A DNA stretch of 64,000 nucleotides from Paragonimus westermani (lineage: Eukaryota; Platyhelminthes; Trematoda; Plagiorchiida; Troglotrematidae): the NCBI GenBank assembly GCA_008508345.1, contig QNGE01000101.1, positions 179,509-243,508 on the forward strand, written 5' to 3'. Both the position numbers and the translations under genes were made by a program. The notes beneath the pieces are model-generated. The model was not told where the DNA came from. It did not search any database and saw only the letters and a program-made list of their open reading frames with translations. Of the stretch, positions 35,201-47,599 are shown one piece after another (the first letter of the stretch is position 1; each line of letters opens with the position of its first letter).

Positions 35201-38200
35201 ATAGGCACTTCCGCAAGACTCTCAGGCACTGCTTACCACAGTGTGGGACTTCCGATGAATATTCACTGTTCTCCCATTAATAGGCATCCAATTTGATAAA
35301 AACGTCCATCAGAACTCCGACTGGTTGTACAATATGTACTGAATGCCGCTAAAGGAAGCGCAATGCAGTAATTGTGTATTTAGAACACAGATATAAAGAC
35401 ATTCGCTCTTTTAGATGAACAGCGAATCGGACATAGTTCACTGAGGATTTCTGTACCAACACTCCTATACACATTCAGAAAAATATGGACGGCAGTTCCT
35501 TAATGTTGGCATTTTTGCGTACAAAGTAACACAGATTAATAAGTGAGACCCGTGCAAATTTGTGTTTCAGCAGCCTGGAAGTGACGACATTAGTTTCTCT
35601 GTTTACTATTTCGGCTAGCTTTCTGAGGTGGTACCCGAGGGGACTGTTGAAGGGTTCAGGGAGTAGCGAAAAATTCTCATTCATGGTGTAGCCCAGTGGT
35701 GAACGAGACATCGATAAATTTTAGAATTATTTAATGGTTGCACAATATGATTAACATACATACAGAGGTACACCGTATGACAAACTGACATCGGTAGGTT
35801 TATATCACATTTGATTGGGCAGCAAGGGATCCGGAACACGCCGTGTTACGGCTAAATATATATCCATTAATAAGGAAGAGCAAACATTTTTCTTCCAGTA
35901 CTCGGAATTATTTGAGAATGAAATCATAAAGTTAATCTGATGAACTACTCACGTGCATGCAAACTGTAGTACGCTGAAATCGATAGAGTCGACTTCAATT
36001 AAATGTCAAATTCGAGCAGTAAAATGAAAAACAGTTCCGGTAATACTTACTCCTTGTAAAATGTTCACCGCTAGTGAAGCGGATTCTTGTTCCATAAAAA
36101 TTATCATTTCTCGATTATTTACCTGACAGTCGACAGACTTCTTTTATTTACGTTTGACTGGAGCAGGCAGAAGAGTATGAGTTCAGTTGATGTGAGCCAT
36201 AAGATTCTGTTGTTCTCATTTGTTCGGCTGTGAACATGCTGTTTGTATACCAAAACGGCTGGAAGAGTTTGTTGAATTACAATTTAGAAGTGTTAACTTA
36301 AAAGCGAAAAACTGACACGTCACAATATCAAATGTCGCAGTGCATACCCGCTAACATGTTAAAGCCCCAAAGATAAGCAACGAAAACAACGCAAGATGTG
36401 AATAAACAAAGCGACCAGTGATAGAAACCGACAAATGTCAGTCAGTGGTGATTAGCCTTAGGTGTAATTATTTGGATTCCGCATCACATGAAGCAACGGT
36501 TACTGACAAACCATTTCAAGAGGGCTGATGTCCGAGAGGATTTAACGTTTCTTAATTAAAAATACACAACAAAATTCAGTTAAAGTTAGCATCGGTTATC
36601 GGCCCTAGCGAATTTTCTCAAGATGACACTACACAAGAGCGACCACCAAAGATGCAGTAACAATCAGAATCTGATTTACAGCGTCGTAGATTCCTGCATC
36701 AAACGTCGCTATGCTACAGTGAACCTGAATCACACACCTGGGATGAACAACCTGAATAAGGACGCTGCCCAAGTTCATGCTAAATGAATAAATATTAGTA
36801 GGTAGTACACCGTGGTGTAAAGCTGATCATTCCGGTGGTGAATCTGAAAAATGCTATATTGTAATAATCGCAAATATTGATATAATTCAAGTGGGAGGTC
36901 ACGACCAACAACTTTCGCTCATCTTAGCGTTAGCTGCATAAATAAAATATGTCATGGCCTAACGACCTCTCGGTGCTAATTAGTGTCATTTGTAACAAAG
37001 TTGTTGAACGTAGTGTTTAACATTAACCGTTTGCAGCTGCTGCCACTCAAGGCTAAAGGAAATGTATAGTGCACCTTTGTAAGTGATATACCACCTTGAT
37101 ATTTTTTTCCTTTAGACTATTCGGCAATGCCATGCTCACCTTGTACGCAGCATGAACTCTAAGGTGCATCAAATAAATCAGCGTTCATAATGCAACTCGC
37201 CTGCGTCTTCCGTTTATTGTGATTCGCGTAGGTTCCGAACGATCAAGTGCCACTCTACTCATCTCAAAGCGAATGCTGCTACCGGGTGGTCGAGACTAGT
37301 TGGACCAGTTTCATATTTTTCATTCAAATTGTCACAACACCTCGATGCGAATCAAGATCATAGGATTTACCGCTTCATTTGAACATAAGTGAATGGCAAA
37401 CCAATTAACCGAGACGGTAAAGAATTTCTAAAGTGTAATGTATCTTAAATTTTGTGGCACTCAGAAAGTTCTATCAGTTTTTGCCATGTTTGGTGTAAAA
37501 GATAGCTTTCCCTGAAACAGCGTTTTTTAAGTTGCTTTGATTGTAATTAGCAAGAAGAGTTTGTACTCCACGTTCAAGTTTTGTACAACCTACTAAGGAG
37601 ACTAATGTGCACCATTATATTCAAAAACAGCACGTTCGGCTTACGAAATAATCGCATTACCGAGAGAAGTTCTAGGAACAAATAAAACTAGTTGCTATCG
37701 GTGAAATTATAGTGTTACAATGCGGCTTCACTACGAGGTAACTGGTAGATTGCACTGCACAACGTATGTTGAACTAACTGACTACTAGCAGGCGCTGATA
37801 TTGAAGAACGTTTGGATAACTGCAGATATCTCAGAATTATTTTTAGATCAACAATATCAAGTGACATGTTCCAATTCACCATAGCACGTTCTAAATTTAC
37901 CGAGGATGAAGTCGAACACAGTGATCAGAATCACTTTAGGTAGTTCTGTAAAACTTGAAGTCACACAGCTGTGCTACGTACGCCTGACAACAAAGTAGGG
38001 ATCCTGAAACAACGTACATTGAGAGGATGGTACACATTCTAACGTCGGAATTATGTAGAGTAACATCACATAACCGGAAACAAGCGATCCCGTGCACGCA
38101 ACTTTATTAAAAGCTCATCGCTGTTCGTTGAAAGGATGTCTAGAGAACAAGACACGCAATAAGAACACTTGGTTTAGAAGAAGTTTTGTGTCCGCAAAAC

Positions 38201-41200
38201 GTATAGATGCAGAGGTCTCACTGATAAATCATTTCTAAACTCTAATTTGATGTGTGAATCTTTGTTGAGTTTTTACGAAATGGCAATATGCGAAAATAAT
38301 TAGAAAAACACATTTGTCGAAAAACGTAATTTTAATTGGTTTCTCTCTTTTTGGAAGTTTTTCCGGCCAAAATGTTTTCTGCATGTCCACTCACTTGTGC
38401 GTTACAAAGTGATTATTACCAAAACAGTAGGAAAGCATGAAGTCCTGTCAGTGTCCAAAACGTAGGTGCCCTAATTTTTAGTGTCAAATTTTTGCTATCA
38501 AAAATCAATCGCTAAGTTCATTAACTTATGCATATTATTGATCTAATGTCATTTTAAACAAAGTGAATTGGGAACACAGTCAGCACAAAGAATTTTTTGT
38601 GGAAGAGATTTGGCCATATTATTGCTTGAAAAGAACCCACCAAAATGTAACCAATAACGGCAATCACATAGTGGATAATCTTAGATCACTACGACTTAAT
38701 GCCTGCCTCAGAGAATTACATGAAATACCTAGAAGAAGTAGAACCGATCGCCATCAGTTCACTGAGTAATACAATGTAAAACATAAAGCACCCAAAATAT
38801 ATTCGTTAACAATACTTTCATTAGCACTGCATTTCATGTAATTGACATACAAACACAAACGTTACAAATAGTTGTTTTAAAGGTAGATAACCAGTACCGA
38901 CAATGTCCGCAATAAACCGAGCAACGAAGTTGGTAATTGTATGTTGAGTGTTTAGATAATATTGATTAGTCACGCTTAATGTGAGATTACTGTCGTTTTG
39001 GTGAACCAGCTAGTCTCACAAACGGGAAGGTCGGAATGCAAGCTCCAGCTCAGATAGGCGTATGCACTACTGACAAACTTTAATAGGAGTGAAAGTGGAT
39101 TTTGACGCCTTCTCACGAACTAAGTTGACCCAAAGTCAGTTGAGTGAAGGGAGTGTCACCGAATTTGAATGATGTTCAGTTTGAATCAGTATAAACCGCC
39201 GAAATTCAATGCAAAATATATATTTCCAAGTAACGATAGTAAAGACATCCGGCTTTTTTTTTATCAGATTTTGGTCTTGCGCATCCCAATATCTGATTCG
39301 CCAACAGAGTAGGAGGGACGAACAAGCCGATTTAGACCCGCCCCGCTAAATGGGCGGATCAGCCTAAAGGTCAGTCTGTAAGACCAAACATTAACTAACG
39401 AACAACAGTAATTTCTGGGCTAAGTTCCGCAGAAACAAAAGCATAATTCTTTTCGCTACCAAGCAAGCACAGCGTAGGCGACTTCCAAGCCAAGTATCTT
39501 TCTGGAAAGCATTCAGCAAGTTTTAGGCTAACTGAGATCAAATTTACATTTGAGAAAAGAGGACAAGAATATGCAGTTGGAAAGTGAATTTTGCCGTCTT
39601 CCAGAAGGATGACACAAAATTGCTAGGATTTTTCTTGCTCAAACCCAAATCAACTGGTTTCTCTCTTGCTTGGACTAATCATACAGAAATAATGTGATTG
39701 GAAGATACAGCTACAAACCGTATGCAGTGAAATTCAAAGTTCTTACCCGTTCAGTACGCGCTGTGTGTTCAGTGATTTTGTTACTTGTGTTTCCTTCGCT
39801 CATGCGGGCGGTCGTTGTCCAACTCCATCGGACAGCATCACAAGGGCTTAAGTGCGAGTCATTAAAATTTTATATACCGGTTCTATTCCTATCAATCTTA
39901 TTGATTGATCCAATGCAAATGAAAGTGTCTATCATTTGACACAGTTCATCATACCATTCAATGCCTGCTAGTACTGGTGAGACAGTTGACATCACCGGGG
40001 CTAGGTTTTTTCGTTTTACTATTGTGCTGATTTTCTCCGTGATTGTTTTCAAGTTGGGAGAATCAGGAAAAAGCTGAAGAAAAACCACCTGGAACGACTA
40101 TCTACAGGTTCTAAGAAGCACTTTTTCAACAAGACCAAGGTTGACCAACGAGTAAATTCAAGCGAAACATTCCGACCGTTCTACGGAATCTACCAACACC
40201 ATTCAAACGGTGTTACAGCTCCAAGATCATCAAATATGGAAGGTTATCGCCACATGGGTGCATGAAACACTGCAAAACAGTACAGGCTCTTCGAACTCCT
40301 TTGAGAGTTGTCGCCAGACTTTTCAAACCTCGAGCAAGAGTGAACCACTTGATTTTGACTAATATATGTGACAGAAAAGTGTGGCACTTGAAAATTTACT
40401 GTCACCACTGTGAATCACAACACATCTGTGAATTTTGATGGGCCGTTTGGATCGTTTCTACATTTCTAAATGGAAACTCACCCGCAGCTCTCGCAAGTAG
40501 ATAAAACCCTCAGCTAACTCACTTTGAAAGAAAGCACTACGTTCGAGTTTTTTCTGACTCACTTATCCCACTTGTGCCTATATTATCGAGTAGTAACAGC
40601 ATGACGCGGATTATCGAAGGCGAGTTCCTACAACGTTGATTATTGAATTCTATGGAAATATGCGAAGTGCAGAATAAGTTGAATATAAACTGCAAAAAAT
40701 GCCATCCTGGTCAGTTCATCAGTGAGATTACGTTTAATGAAAATGGCTTTGCGGAAGTAAACTACTTTCAAGAAAAGAAACACAATTTCCCTTCAGTTGT
40801 GATTAACGGGAATGTTCACACGGGCAAACAACAAACACGTCTAACTTAAATAAAAGCTGTGTGATAGTGGTTCACTAAAATGACGAGTGACTAGTTAAGA
40901 GCCCATTAATGGTCTGGTACTCCTAATTTGAGTGTTTTTTTCATGACAGATCTGTACCTTGCCTAAGGAAATACACCAACTTCAGAGTGGGTTAGAACAA
41001 TTTGAGAAAACTATAACATGAGGGCTGTTCACACACACCTCGCCGTGGCTACGTATCGTAAAGATATAGCCCAGATATTGCAAACTATTAGCAGAGTAAA
41101 CGAAAATCAGAGCATGGGGTCCAATAACCTGCTGAGATGATGAAAACTTGGTCACAATTGGGTTTTGCGAATCCAAATCATGCTCTCACAAGTAACGGTA

Positions 41201-44200
41201 CTAATGTACAAACTCAGCCAGCTTAGCGCCGTATTAGAAATCCTAAGTGAACAGCTGATGTTTATTGGATTGAGCTAAAGTTTGGTGCCTATCAACTCAC
41301 TTGTAACACATGTTTATCAACATCGCTTGATGCCTTTGTCAGAAGCTTTATTGTCGTAAAATACAGGAACCTCTTAGCAGTCTGATTGAAGGTATGTAAT
41401 TAAAATAAGGTTACTTACGATTTTCAACGCCGAAAGTACCTTCCATTTACGTGTATAGACGCACCATTTATATGTATCTGAATGAATCTTTCCCGTTACG
41501 GATTTATTTTAAGCAGTAAAAAAAGCCCTCACTTAATAGCTCTAGGAACAGACCGTATAATAGGGCTGACTGATGAATGCTGCATCCAGTTTGTAAAATT
41601 ATGTTGCGCACGTTGTCGAAGAATGCGGATTTTCATAGTGTGTCAAGGTCAGTATCACTTTTATATGACCCCCAAAACCCAGTTTCCGACGATCGACTTC
41701 TCACAGTTAACTCTTTATTTTATGGCTCTTATATTTTGCAAATAACACATCCCAAATTCACAATCACTCGCACCATATCAGACTTCCATTGTCACCTGTA
41801 ATCAATACCTGGTTAACTTTATTCTAACCTTTGATTCTGAACACACATGGACAACGAGAACAAAATTCGTACATGTTATCTATAGACACCTTACAGCTGG
41901 TTCGTAATCGATCTTTTTCAGGATGGCCAGTGAACTGATCCTTTAGGAGTGCTACAAATATTTACCAAGAGCACAAATTCCAATATAAAAATGTCAGTTT
42001 TATGTCCGCTCTTCTGTCACACCTATCCATCAAAAGTAAGTTGCGAAGTTGGTGGTGACCTTCCTTTAAATCCCGTTAACTTCATCGCAATCCCCTTCTG
42101 ATATAGTTTATTCATCAGGATCTCTGACGCAAGAATTTGAGAAGTCCTATTCATTCTCTTCAAAACATGATTCAGACAATTACTCTAAACGTACTTACTG
42201 TACATTGTGTCTGACTAGTAACTTTAACTTCGTATGTGTCAGTTTATGTTCTTTGGTTTTTGAACCCAGAACTCGTCCTCACTCCGGATTTTATTTGAAC
42301 GACCCTCTATAAGGTTTATTGTTCACTTTGATGAATTTTTCACAGCCATTGATTGAACTTTTTCGCCAGCTACGATTACATTTCGGTGCAACATCGATTT
42401 TTGTTCATCGGTATACTTCATTCAAATTATGCTGACAATCAGATTAAGCACCTAGAAGATTGATCTTTCCACATTTTTCATGGTGAAAATGCAATGGTAT
42501 AACTATCTGCATGCGAATCCACTTCAGATCATTTTTCTCAACTGGCTGATACTGTCTGAGATACTAGTAGTGGTAGCTATGAGATTTTGGTAATAATCAT
42601 CGAAGCATTTTGAGTTCAAAGGTTTTGGAACGGCAACATTCTTGCTCATATCGTCGTCTTCACATTGCACAAACTTAAGGCGATTAAAATACATGCACCC
42701 CAATGTGAAAAAAACGTCCACGTGTGAATCAGTTTTGCTCTGTCCGGAGATGTTCCTTGTTAAGATGAGCATTGTACCGCGTAAGTTTTACAACAATAAA
42801 AGTTAATATGGAAAATTTTCAGTTCACATAGTCTCGTAAAATTTGACATTATTGTCATTTTTCACGCCATTTTCCCGACTTAACCATCCAAGAGACTCAC
42901 TTCGCAGAACTTATTAAAAATACAGATTAATGAAAAGCATTTCTGCGTAAAATGTAAAATAGTCTTCTTAGGATTTATATTCATTCTTTGAGCTATCAGA
43001 AGAATTATAAAGCTTGTTACGTAGAACAATCATCATTGCTGAACTCAGCCGTCATCCATGCTATGAGCTGATGGAAGGTTATTGTAAGTTCCTGAGGTTA
43101 TTTGATCGTTGGACAGGTTTTCTTCATCAGTGGAAGTGTGCCAGGGCACGTGAGAAGTTCGACGAAACACTACGGTAATGGCGCGGCTGAAATCTCAAAA
43201 AATGAAGGTGAGAGATGAACAACGACAACTTTATCCGTATCACTAAAAATATGGGATATGAAGTATAATGATTAATTCTGTTTTTAGTTCTATTCGACAA
43301 ATAAGGGAGACCGGTGTTTGCCGAATCCAAAAACAAGAGGTGTGGATGAATACATTAACAGGAACTCATATGAAGCGAGGCCGTGTACATAAACGACCAA
43401 GTGATCCAATTGGAGACGAAAACGAGTAAAAATGAGGATTTCGAAAGAAATGTTCAAGATGTGGAAGACAGCAGGCTATTAAGTTCGTCCAACGTAGTAA
43501 AGTTGTCAACTGATAGGCCTAATGCGTGGAGACACGGGTTGGTTGGGTATATCTTACGCGAATACAGTAAAATTTGTCGCAGAGAAATATTCGGAAAGAA
43601 AACGAAGAATTTGTCCCCGGTAAGGAGCGACGGTTCCCGAGCGACAAGGGTGAGAGTAATCTGCTACCAGCTGAATAACTTTCAAGTTTCCCTCTTCAAC
43701 GAAAATGAAAAAGTATAATTTGCATCCACTTCACAGTTGATCGCAGTTTTTATACTTGCAACTGAACTCTAACCGGCCCTTTATCTAAAGAACTTTGCGC
43801 AGTTTTCACTGTCGTTGGAGCTGTTCACTAGCATAGAAGCTTACAGTTAGAACCCACCTACTTCCCGTGAGAAAAGCAGGTTGACTATTCATCATCAACC
43901 TAAGGTTGGACAGACACTGATCCCACCGTTCAGGCCCACATTTGATGAAAATCAGATTGTCTGACTGCTTTGAAAGGAAACAAAAATTCTCACTCAAAAT
44001 TCGGCCAATGTCTTTACCGCAGTATCTTAAGCAGTCTGCAATAACAAACAACTTTGCATTTGCTCAGTAAACATGAGTAGAACATTTCGTTGATATACTT
44101 GAAAAACCCTACTCAAGACGATAAGGTAACTCGTGGAACGCCTGGAAACAAGGGTGTCTAAACATTTATATGCGGTATTCCACTCCTGATTGCTGTCAAA

Positions 44201-44505
44201 TCATTAACACATCGGTCAACAAAACCATTGCAAAATAGTGCGGAACATTAGATTATTGTAAAAAAAATATGTACCACCAAAGCACTGTAACACGGAGGAA
44301 ATGTCACCCCAGTTGGATTTCGGGAATGCTCAAACGTAAAGTGCGTATAAATGTGAAAGCCGCGGGTAGTTTGGAGCCTTAATCACTTCGCTGTATTTGT
44401 GTAGTCTGGTGCTCAACAGAGATATAGCAAAGGCAACAAAACAAAGGAAACTGTGGTGTAAAACATTTCAACCCCTCAGGAAGTTCGAGCAAAGGCGTTA
44501 AAACA
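32255..44505. other. Long gene-free stretch
   Basis: No gene family is recognised. Weak points only: an open segment between a good 3' splice-site-like and a good 5' splice-site-like sequence at 33072-33232; a short (GACA)n-like run near 34341; a GC-box-like hairpin at 39338-39357; and an unassigned 111-codon frame at 43383-43718 plus. None is strong enough to call a gene. Confidence 0.5.
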
Positions 44506-44511
44506 ATGTAC

Positions 44512-44558
44512 CTGGTAGATGTAAATATTTCGCATCAATCCTTCTGTACGAAATTTAC
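44512..44558 (-). repeat. PLE2 3' pseudo-LTR remnant of the minus-strand copy, with decayed hammerhead
   Basis: On the minus strand this reads GTAAATTTCGTAC, then CAGAAGG in place of CTGACGA, then GCGAAAT and ACATCTACCAG. It aligns with the hammerhead region of the plus copy's 3' pseudo-LTR (47511-47556). GAAA and the ATC cleavage triplet are kept. The U4 and A9 positions of the core and helix II are lost. Placed about 80 bases beyond the endonuclease end, as expected for the 3' end of this copy. Confidence 0.6.
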
Positions 44559-44637
44559 AGTAACATGGGATGGGTTTCTGTATCGAACAGTTACAGTCGG
44601 GTTGGGTAAATAACGGTCGATGGGTTAGGGAAGGTCA

Positions 44638-45600
44638 CTAAGTCCTGAACAAGGTCAAACGCATGGACAACTGGTTCTGCACATGAAGGGCTGGCTTCAG
44701 TCGATTGACTGCGACAGCCTCAGCCAACCAAAACAATCCTCGACCTGGATGACGTAATAGGATTCTGAATTCAGAAGCGGGGTCAATGACGTGAATAGTG
44801 GTCAGGGCGTGCCATACGAATGCAGACTTTGGTTGATTGTGTGTTTCAACCACATTGCCGTTCTTTGTTAATACGGAGTTCTGAACTCATTTAGGCAAAG
44901 GTTTCTTTGTTCCAGAGATCGAACACCTCCCAATTCTGCCTGTGTAACTTTCTTTGCAGTTACATGTGAATTGGTAGATACACTGAGGTAAAACCGACAA
45001 GCAGTTCTTTTTTGATTAAAGTTACGGCAGCTTCTGGATTTGAGCTAATACACGAAGTGCACGGTGATTGAACGTTCATATAACACATCAAACCACTGAC
45101 AAGATTGGCGTTGTCCCAGTCACTGTTCGATTCAAAAAGTCTGTAATAGAGTAAGCCTGAAACATTTGTCCCAATAAATCTAAGATGGTGACTAGCCAGT
45201 GCGCCAGCTTACAGTAGGGAGAATTTGTCAGTGTCACAATGAGAATTCCATCGTGGGAGGAAGGGAGGTCGTAGAGCTGAGGTGTTGGCGACCAACAATG
45301 TTTAAGGGATTTGTACGCCGTTTCACTGATTATGCGCAGTTGTAATAAAAGTAGGTGTTGTCCTATGTGACCTGCTAGTTCCATGATGTTGTCCATCGTG
45401 TCTGTTTGCTGAAGCTTCCTTCGGTATCTTAGTATTGGCACAATCGTCTACACATACGGGTCTCTGTTTAAAATGACTGCCCGGAAGCACTTGTCTGGCT
45501 AGCTAGATTCACGTCATTTTTTAGCTTACGTTCTTTCAGTGATTGTAGGTGTCGCTTTGTGGTGTCAAACACCGGTCGCTGATTGTAGTCAGGATAAACC
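44638..45600 (-). mobile_element. Penelope-like element PLE2, inverted partial copy with internal deletion
   Basis: Read on the minus strand. A few N-terminal residues (PDYNQRPVFDTTKRHLQSLK, about 45592-45533) lead to the start of the polymerase (45441-45088: AGHIGQHLLLLQLRIISETA, TPQLYDLPSSHDG, NSPYCKLAHWLV). Most of the polymerase is then missing (roughly 850 bases compared with the plus copy). From about 45040 comes the endonuclease: LAQIQKLP, CIYQFTCNCKESYTGR and, to 44638, SAFVWHALTTIHVIDP, then AEAVAVNRLKPAL. Frameshifts and stops are present. It is head-to-head with the plus copy at 45668-47578. It keeps a piece of the endonuclease (about 38 residues with the conserved SA..WH....H) that the plus copy has lost. 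Confidence 0.85.
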
Positions 45601-45667
45601 TGTTACCTTTATCAGTGAGTTTGCTTTTAAGCTAGCCCACCCACCTCTTGCTGTTTGACATAAAATA

Positions 45668-45750
45668 TGTTTCATATAATAGTAAATTTGGTACTGAAGA
45701 GTCAAAAAGAAGTGTTTGCATTTGCCACTTTCCATGTCCTAATGGTTTTG
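45668..45750 (+). repeat. PLE2 5' pseudo-LTR with decayed hammerhead
   Basis: 83 bases that align without gaps to 47496-47578 (about 66 identical by eye). The hammerhead core is partly kept: CTGAAGA at 45694-45700 and GAA at 45709-45711. Helix II is broken and the A after GAA is G. It lies between the inverted minus copy and the start of the plus copy. Confidence 0.75.
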
Positions 45751-45866
45751 CACAATCATGTTGTAAGTTGAAGTATATTAAAAATGGTTCTTTTCTCTGC
45801 AGTTTACTTTCAGACTGAATGTGACTCTTATAATACTTTTAAAAGAACTTAAATAAAAAAAATATA

Positions 45867-46598
45867 GTAATACTTAAGCCAGACAAAGGCTCTGGGGCAG
45901 TTATTTTAGAAAAGAACATATATACAGATGTTGTCAGTACTAGAGAACCGAACGAAGTTTCAGCAAATAGACACCGTAGGCAACGTCACTGAAATAGAAG
46001 GTCGCATAGCACGGCATCTTCTACTCCTCTTACAAATGCGCCTAATCGATGACAGGACATTCAAAGCTCTTAAACCGTGTGGGTCGTCGACACCTCAGCT
46101 CTACGGCCTTCACAAAACACAAAAGTCTGGAATGCCTATTTTGGCGATGACAAATTCTCCGTATCATAAATTGGCACGCTGGTTAGTCGCAATCCTAACT
46201 TCTATGAAAAAAAGTTCCAAACACATTCTATTAAAGATTCTTTTGAATTGATTAATGGTTTGGACAACATCAATCTTGCTAATGAGTTGATATGTTCCAT
46301 AGACGTTCAGTCACTATTCACGAATGTCCCGCTACACGAGACAATCGATTATATTTGTGAGCTCGTCGAAATGAGCCACATTACTTTGCCTCTGCGTAGT
46401 GATATTCTGAGGGAAGCCTTGTTGTTATGTCCTGAAAACATCAGCTTCCGTTTTCTTGATCGATGCTACCGCCAAATAGACGGAGTAGCCACCAGAGGTC
46501 CACTAGGTCCCATCCTAGCAGACTTTTTCATGTTAAGGATTGAGCGGGAGTTGGCTACAGACAGCGAGTCTGTCATATTACAGACTTTACGTCGATGA
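45867..46598 (+). pseudogene. PLE2 reverse transcriptase, N-terminal and middle motifs, frameshifted
   Basis: The KPDKGSGAV block (from 45867) is followed after a frameshift by 45928-46251, with GRIARHLLLLLQMRLIDD, TPQLYGLHKTQKSGMP (equivalent of PRLYGL.KVHK) and NSPYHKLARWLV. A second frameshift near 46220 leads to 46248-46598, with motif A SIDVQSLFTNVP and motif B DGVATRGPLGPILADFFM, where the usual MGSPLGP is changed to TRGPLGP. A third frameshift lies between about 46545 and 46580, just before the YVDD box. Polymerisation by this copy is impossible as it stands. Confidence 0.88.
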
Positions 46599-47439
46599 TA
46601 CACAAGTATTCAGTCGGTCTAAGCAGGCAATAGATAACCTAGTGCAGCGCTTCAATAGTTGTCACCCCAAACTGAAAGTAACATGTGCATTTGAGACCGA
46701 CAACTGTTTGCCGTTTCTAGACATACGCATTAGTCGCCGCGGGGATGGCTCTATCAAAAGAGCGGTCTATAGTAAACCCACGTGGTCCGGTCAATACCTG
46801 AACTTTAGTAGTTCCACACCGGTCCATCAAAAACGCGCACTAGTGGATACACTATTCACACGAGCAAGGCGAATCTGTACACAGGATAGTCTTGCGAGGG
46901 AATTAGACTTGATCACATCTACACTGCAATCTAACGGGTATCCAAAAAGGTTCATAGAAAGGCATAATAAACCGAAACCACCTTCCGAACAGGTGGCCAC
47001 AGTGAGAAAAAAGATGGTTTGTATAGAACTGCCCTTTAAAACTGATTACTACATGCAGCAAACAAATCAGAGATTATTTAATTCGATTAAACGAACATTT
47101 AACGTGGCGGAACTTTATGTATTAGCCTGGACCCAGAAACTGCCCGTCCCTTCAGTCAAAAGAGATCAGTCTGTCGTTGCCACCTCACATTGTGTCTACC
47201 AGGTTACATGTAACTGCAGTGAAAGTTACATAGGCAGAACCGAGAGTTGTTTGATCTTCAGAGTGAAGGAACATTTGTCTAAATGGGTTATCGACCCAAT
47301 TTGTGCATTGAGAATCCTATTGGGTCACTCGAATCCAAGATTCTTGCAGTTTGCTGAGGCGGTTGCAATCAATCGACTGAAGCCGTCTTTGTGTGTTCAG
47401 ATACAATTGCTCGTAAACTTGACCCTTCCCTGGACGTAG
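46540..47439 (+). pseudogene. PLE2 YVDD box, thumb and GIY-YIG endonuclease
   Basis: 299 open residues, the first few probably out of the true frame. YYRLYVDD holds the catalytic aspartate pair. Then come CLPFLDIRISRRGDGSIKRA, YSKPTWSGQYLNF, a linker with FNSIKRTFNVAELYVLAWTQ, and the endonuclease CVYQVTCNCSESYIGRTESC, VKEHLSKW, then directly VIDPICALRILLG and AEAVAINRLKPSL. Compared with the minus copy, about 38 residues are deleted between SKW and VIDP, which removes conserved histidines of the Penelope endonuclease. The domain is therefore probably inactive although its reading frame is open. Confidence 0.9.
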
Positions 47440-47495
47440 TGACCTTTCCTAAACCACCAATTGACTATCCACCCTAATTGTTAAATACAAAAACC

Positions 47496-47578
47496 TGTTT
47501 CATTTTATTGTAAATTTAGTACTGACGAGTCAGTACGAAATGCTTGCATCTGCCAGTTTTCGTGTTCTAACGGTCTTG
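47496..47578 (+). repeat. PLE2 3' pseudo-LTR
   Basis: 83 bases beginning 56 bases after the endonuclease stop, aligned without gaps to 45668-45750. It carries the full hammerhead core described separately. The two copies differ at about 17 positions, so the insertion is old. Confidence 0.78.
47512..47560 (+). ncRNA. Hammerhead ribozyme (type I-like) in the PLE2 3' pseudo-LTR
   Basis: All conserved core positions are present: CTGACGA (47522-47528), GAAA (47537-47540), and the A40-T49 pair before the cleavage base C47550. Helix II is GT/AC closing a CAGT loop. Helix III is ATGC/GCAT around TT, which can also be seen as three pairs with a stable CUUG loop. Helix I pairs A-U, U-G, G-C next to the core, then after a mismatch U-A and U-G, and after another mismatch three A-U pairs. 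Predicted cleavage is after ATC, between 47550 and 47551. Hammerheads in pseudo-LTRs are known for Penelope-like elements, where they process the RNA. Helix II has only two pairs, so activity may be weak. Confidence 0.75.
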
Positions 47579-47599
47579 TTCAAACTTCCGAAAGGAATG

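Larger units (their letters stand above)
45850..47439 (+). mobile_element. Penelope-like element PLE2, plus-strand copy, dead
   Basis: A polymerase-endonuclease element lying between direct pseudo-LTRs. It starts at the polymerase motif IVILKPDKGSGAVIL (about 45867-45911); no N-terminal domain is found. Its coding parts are spread over at least four frame segments (45867 onward, 45928-46251, 46248-46598, 46540-47439). The catalytic YVDD and the YIG of the endonuclease are both intact, unlike in PLE1. It belongs to the same family as the minus copy at 44638-45600, since their shared parts align closely, including the 3' flank after the endonuclease. Confidence 0.92.

Noticed and set aside
35475..35711. 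Frame with LRKLAEIVNRE that recalls the Penelope linker before the endonuclease
   Set aside because: The similarity is limited to a few charged residues; no GIY-YIG or polymerase motif follows.
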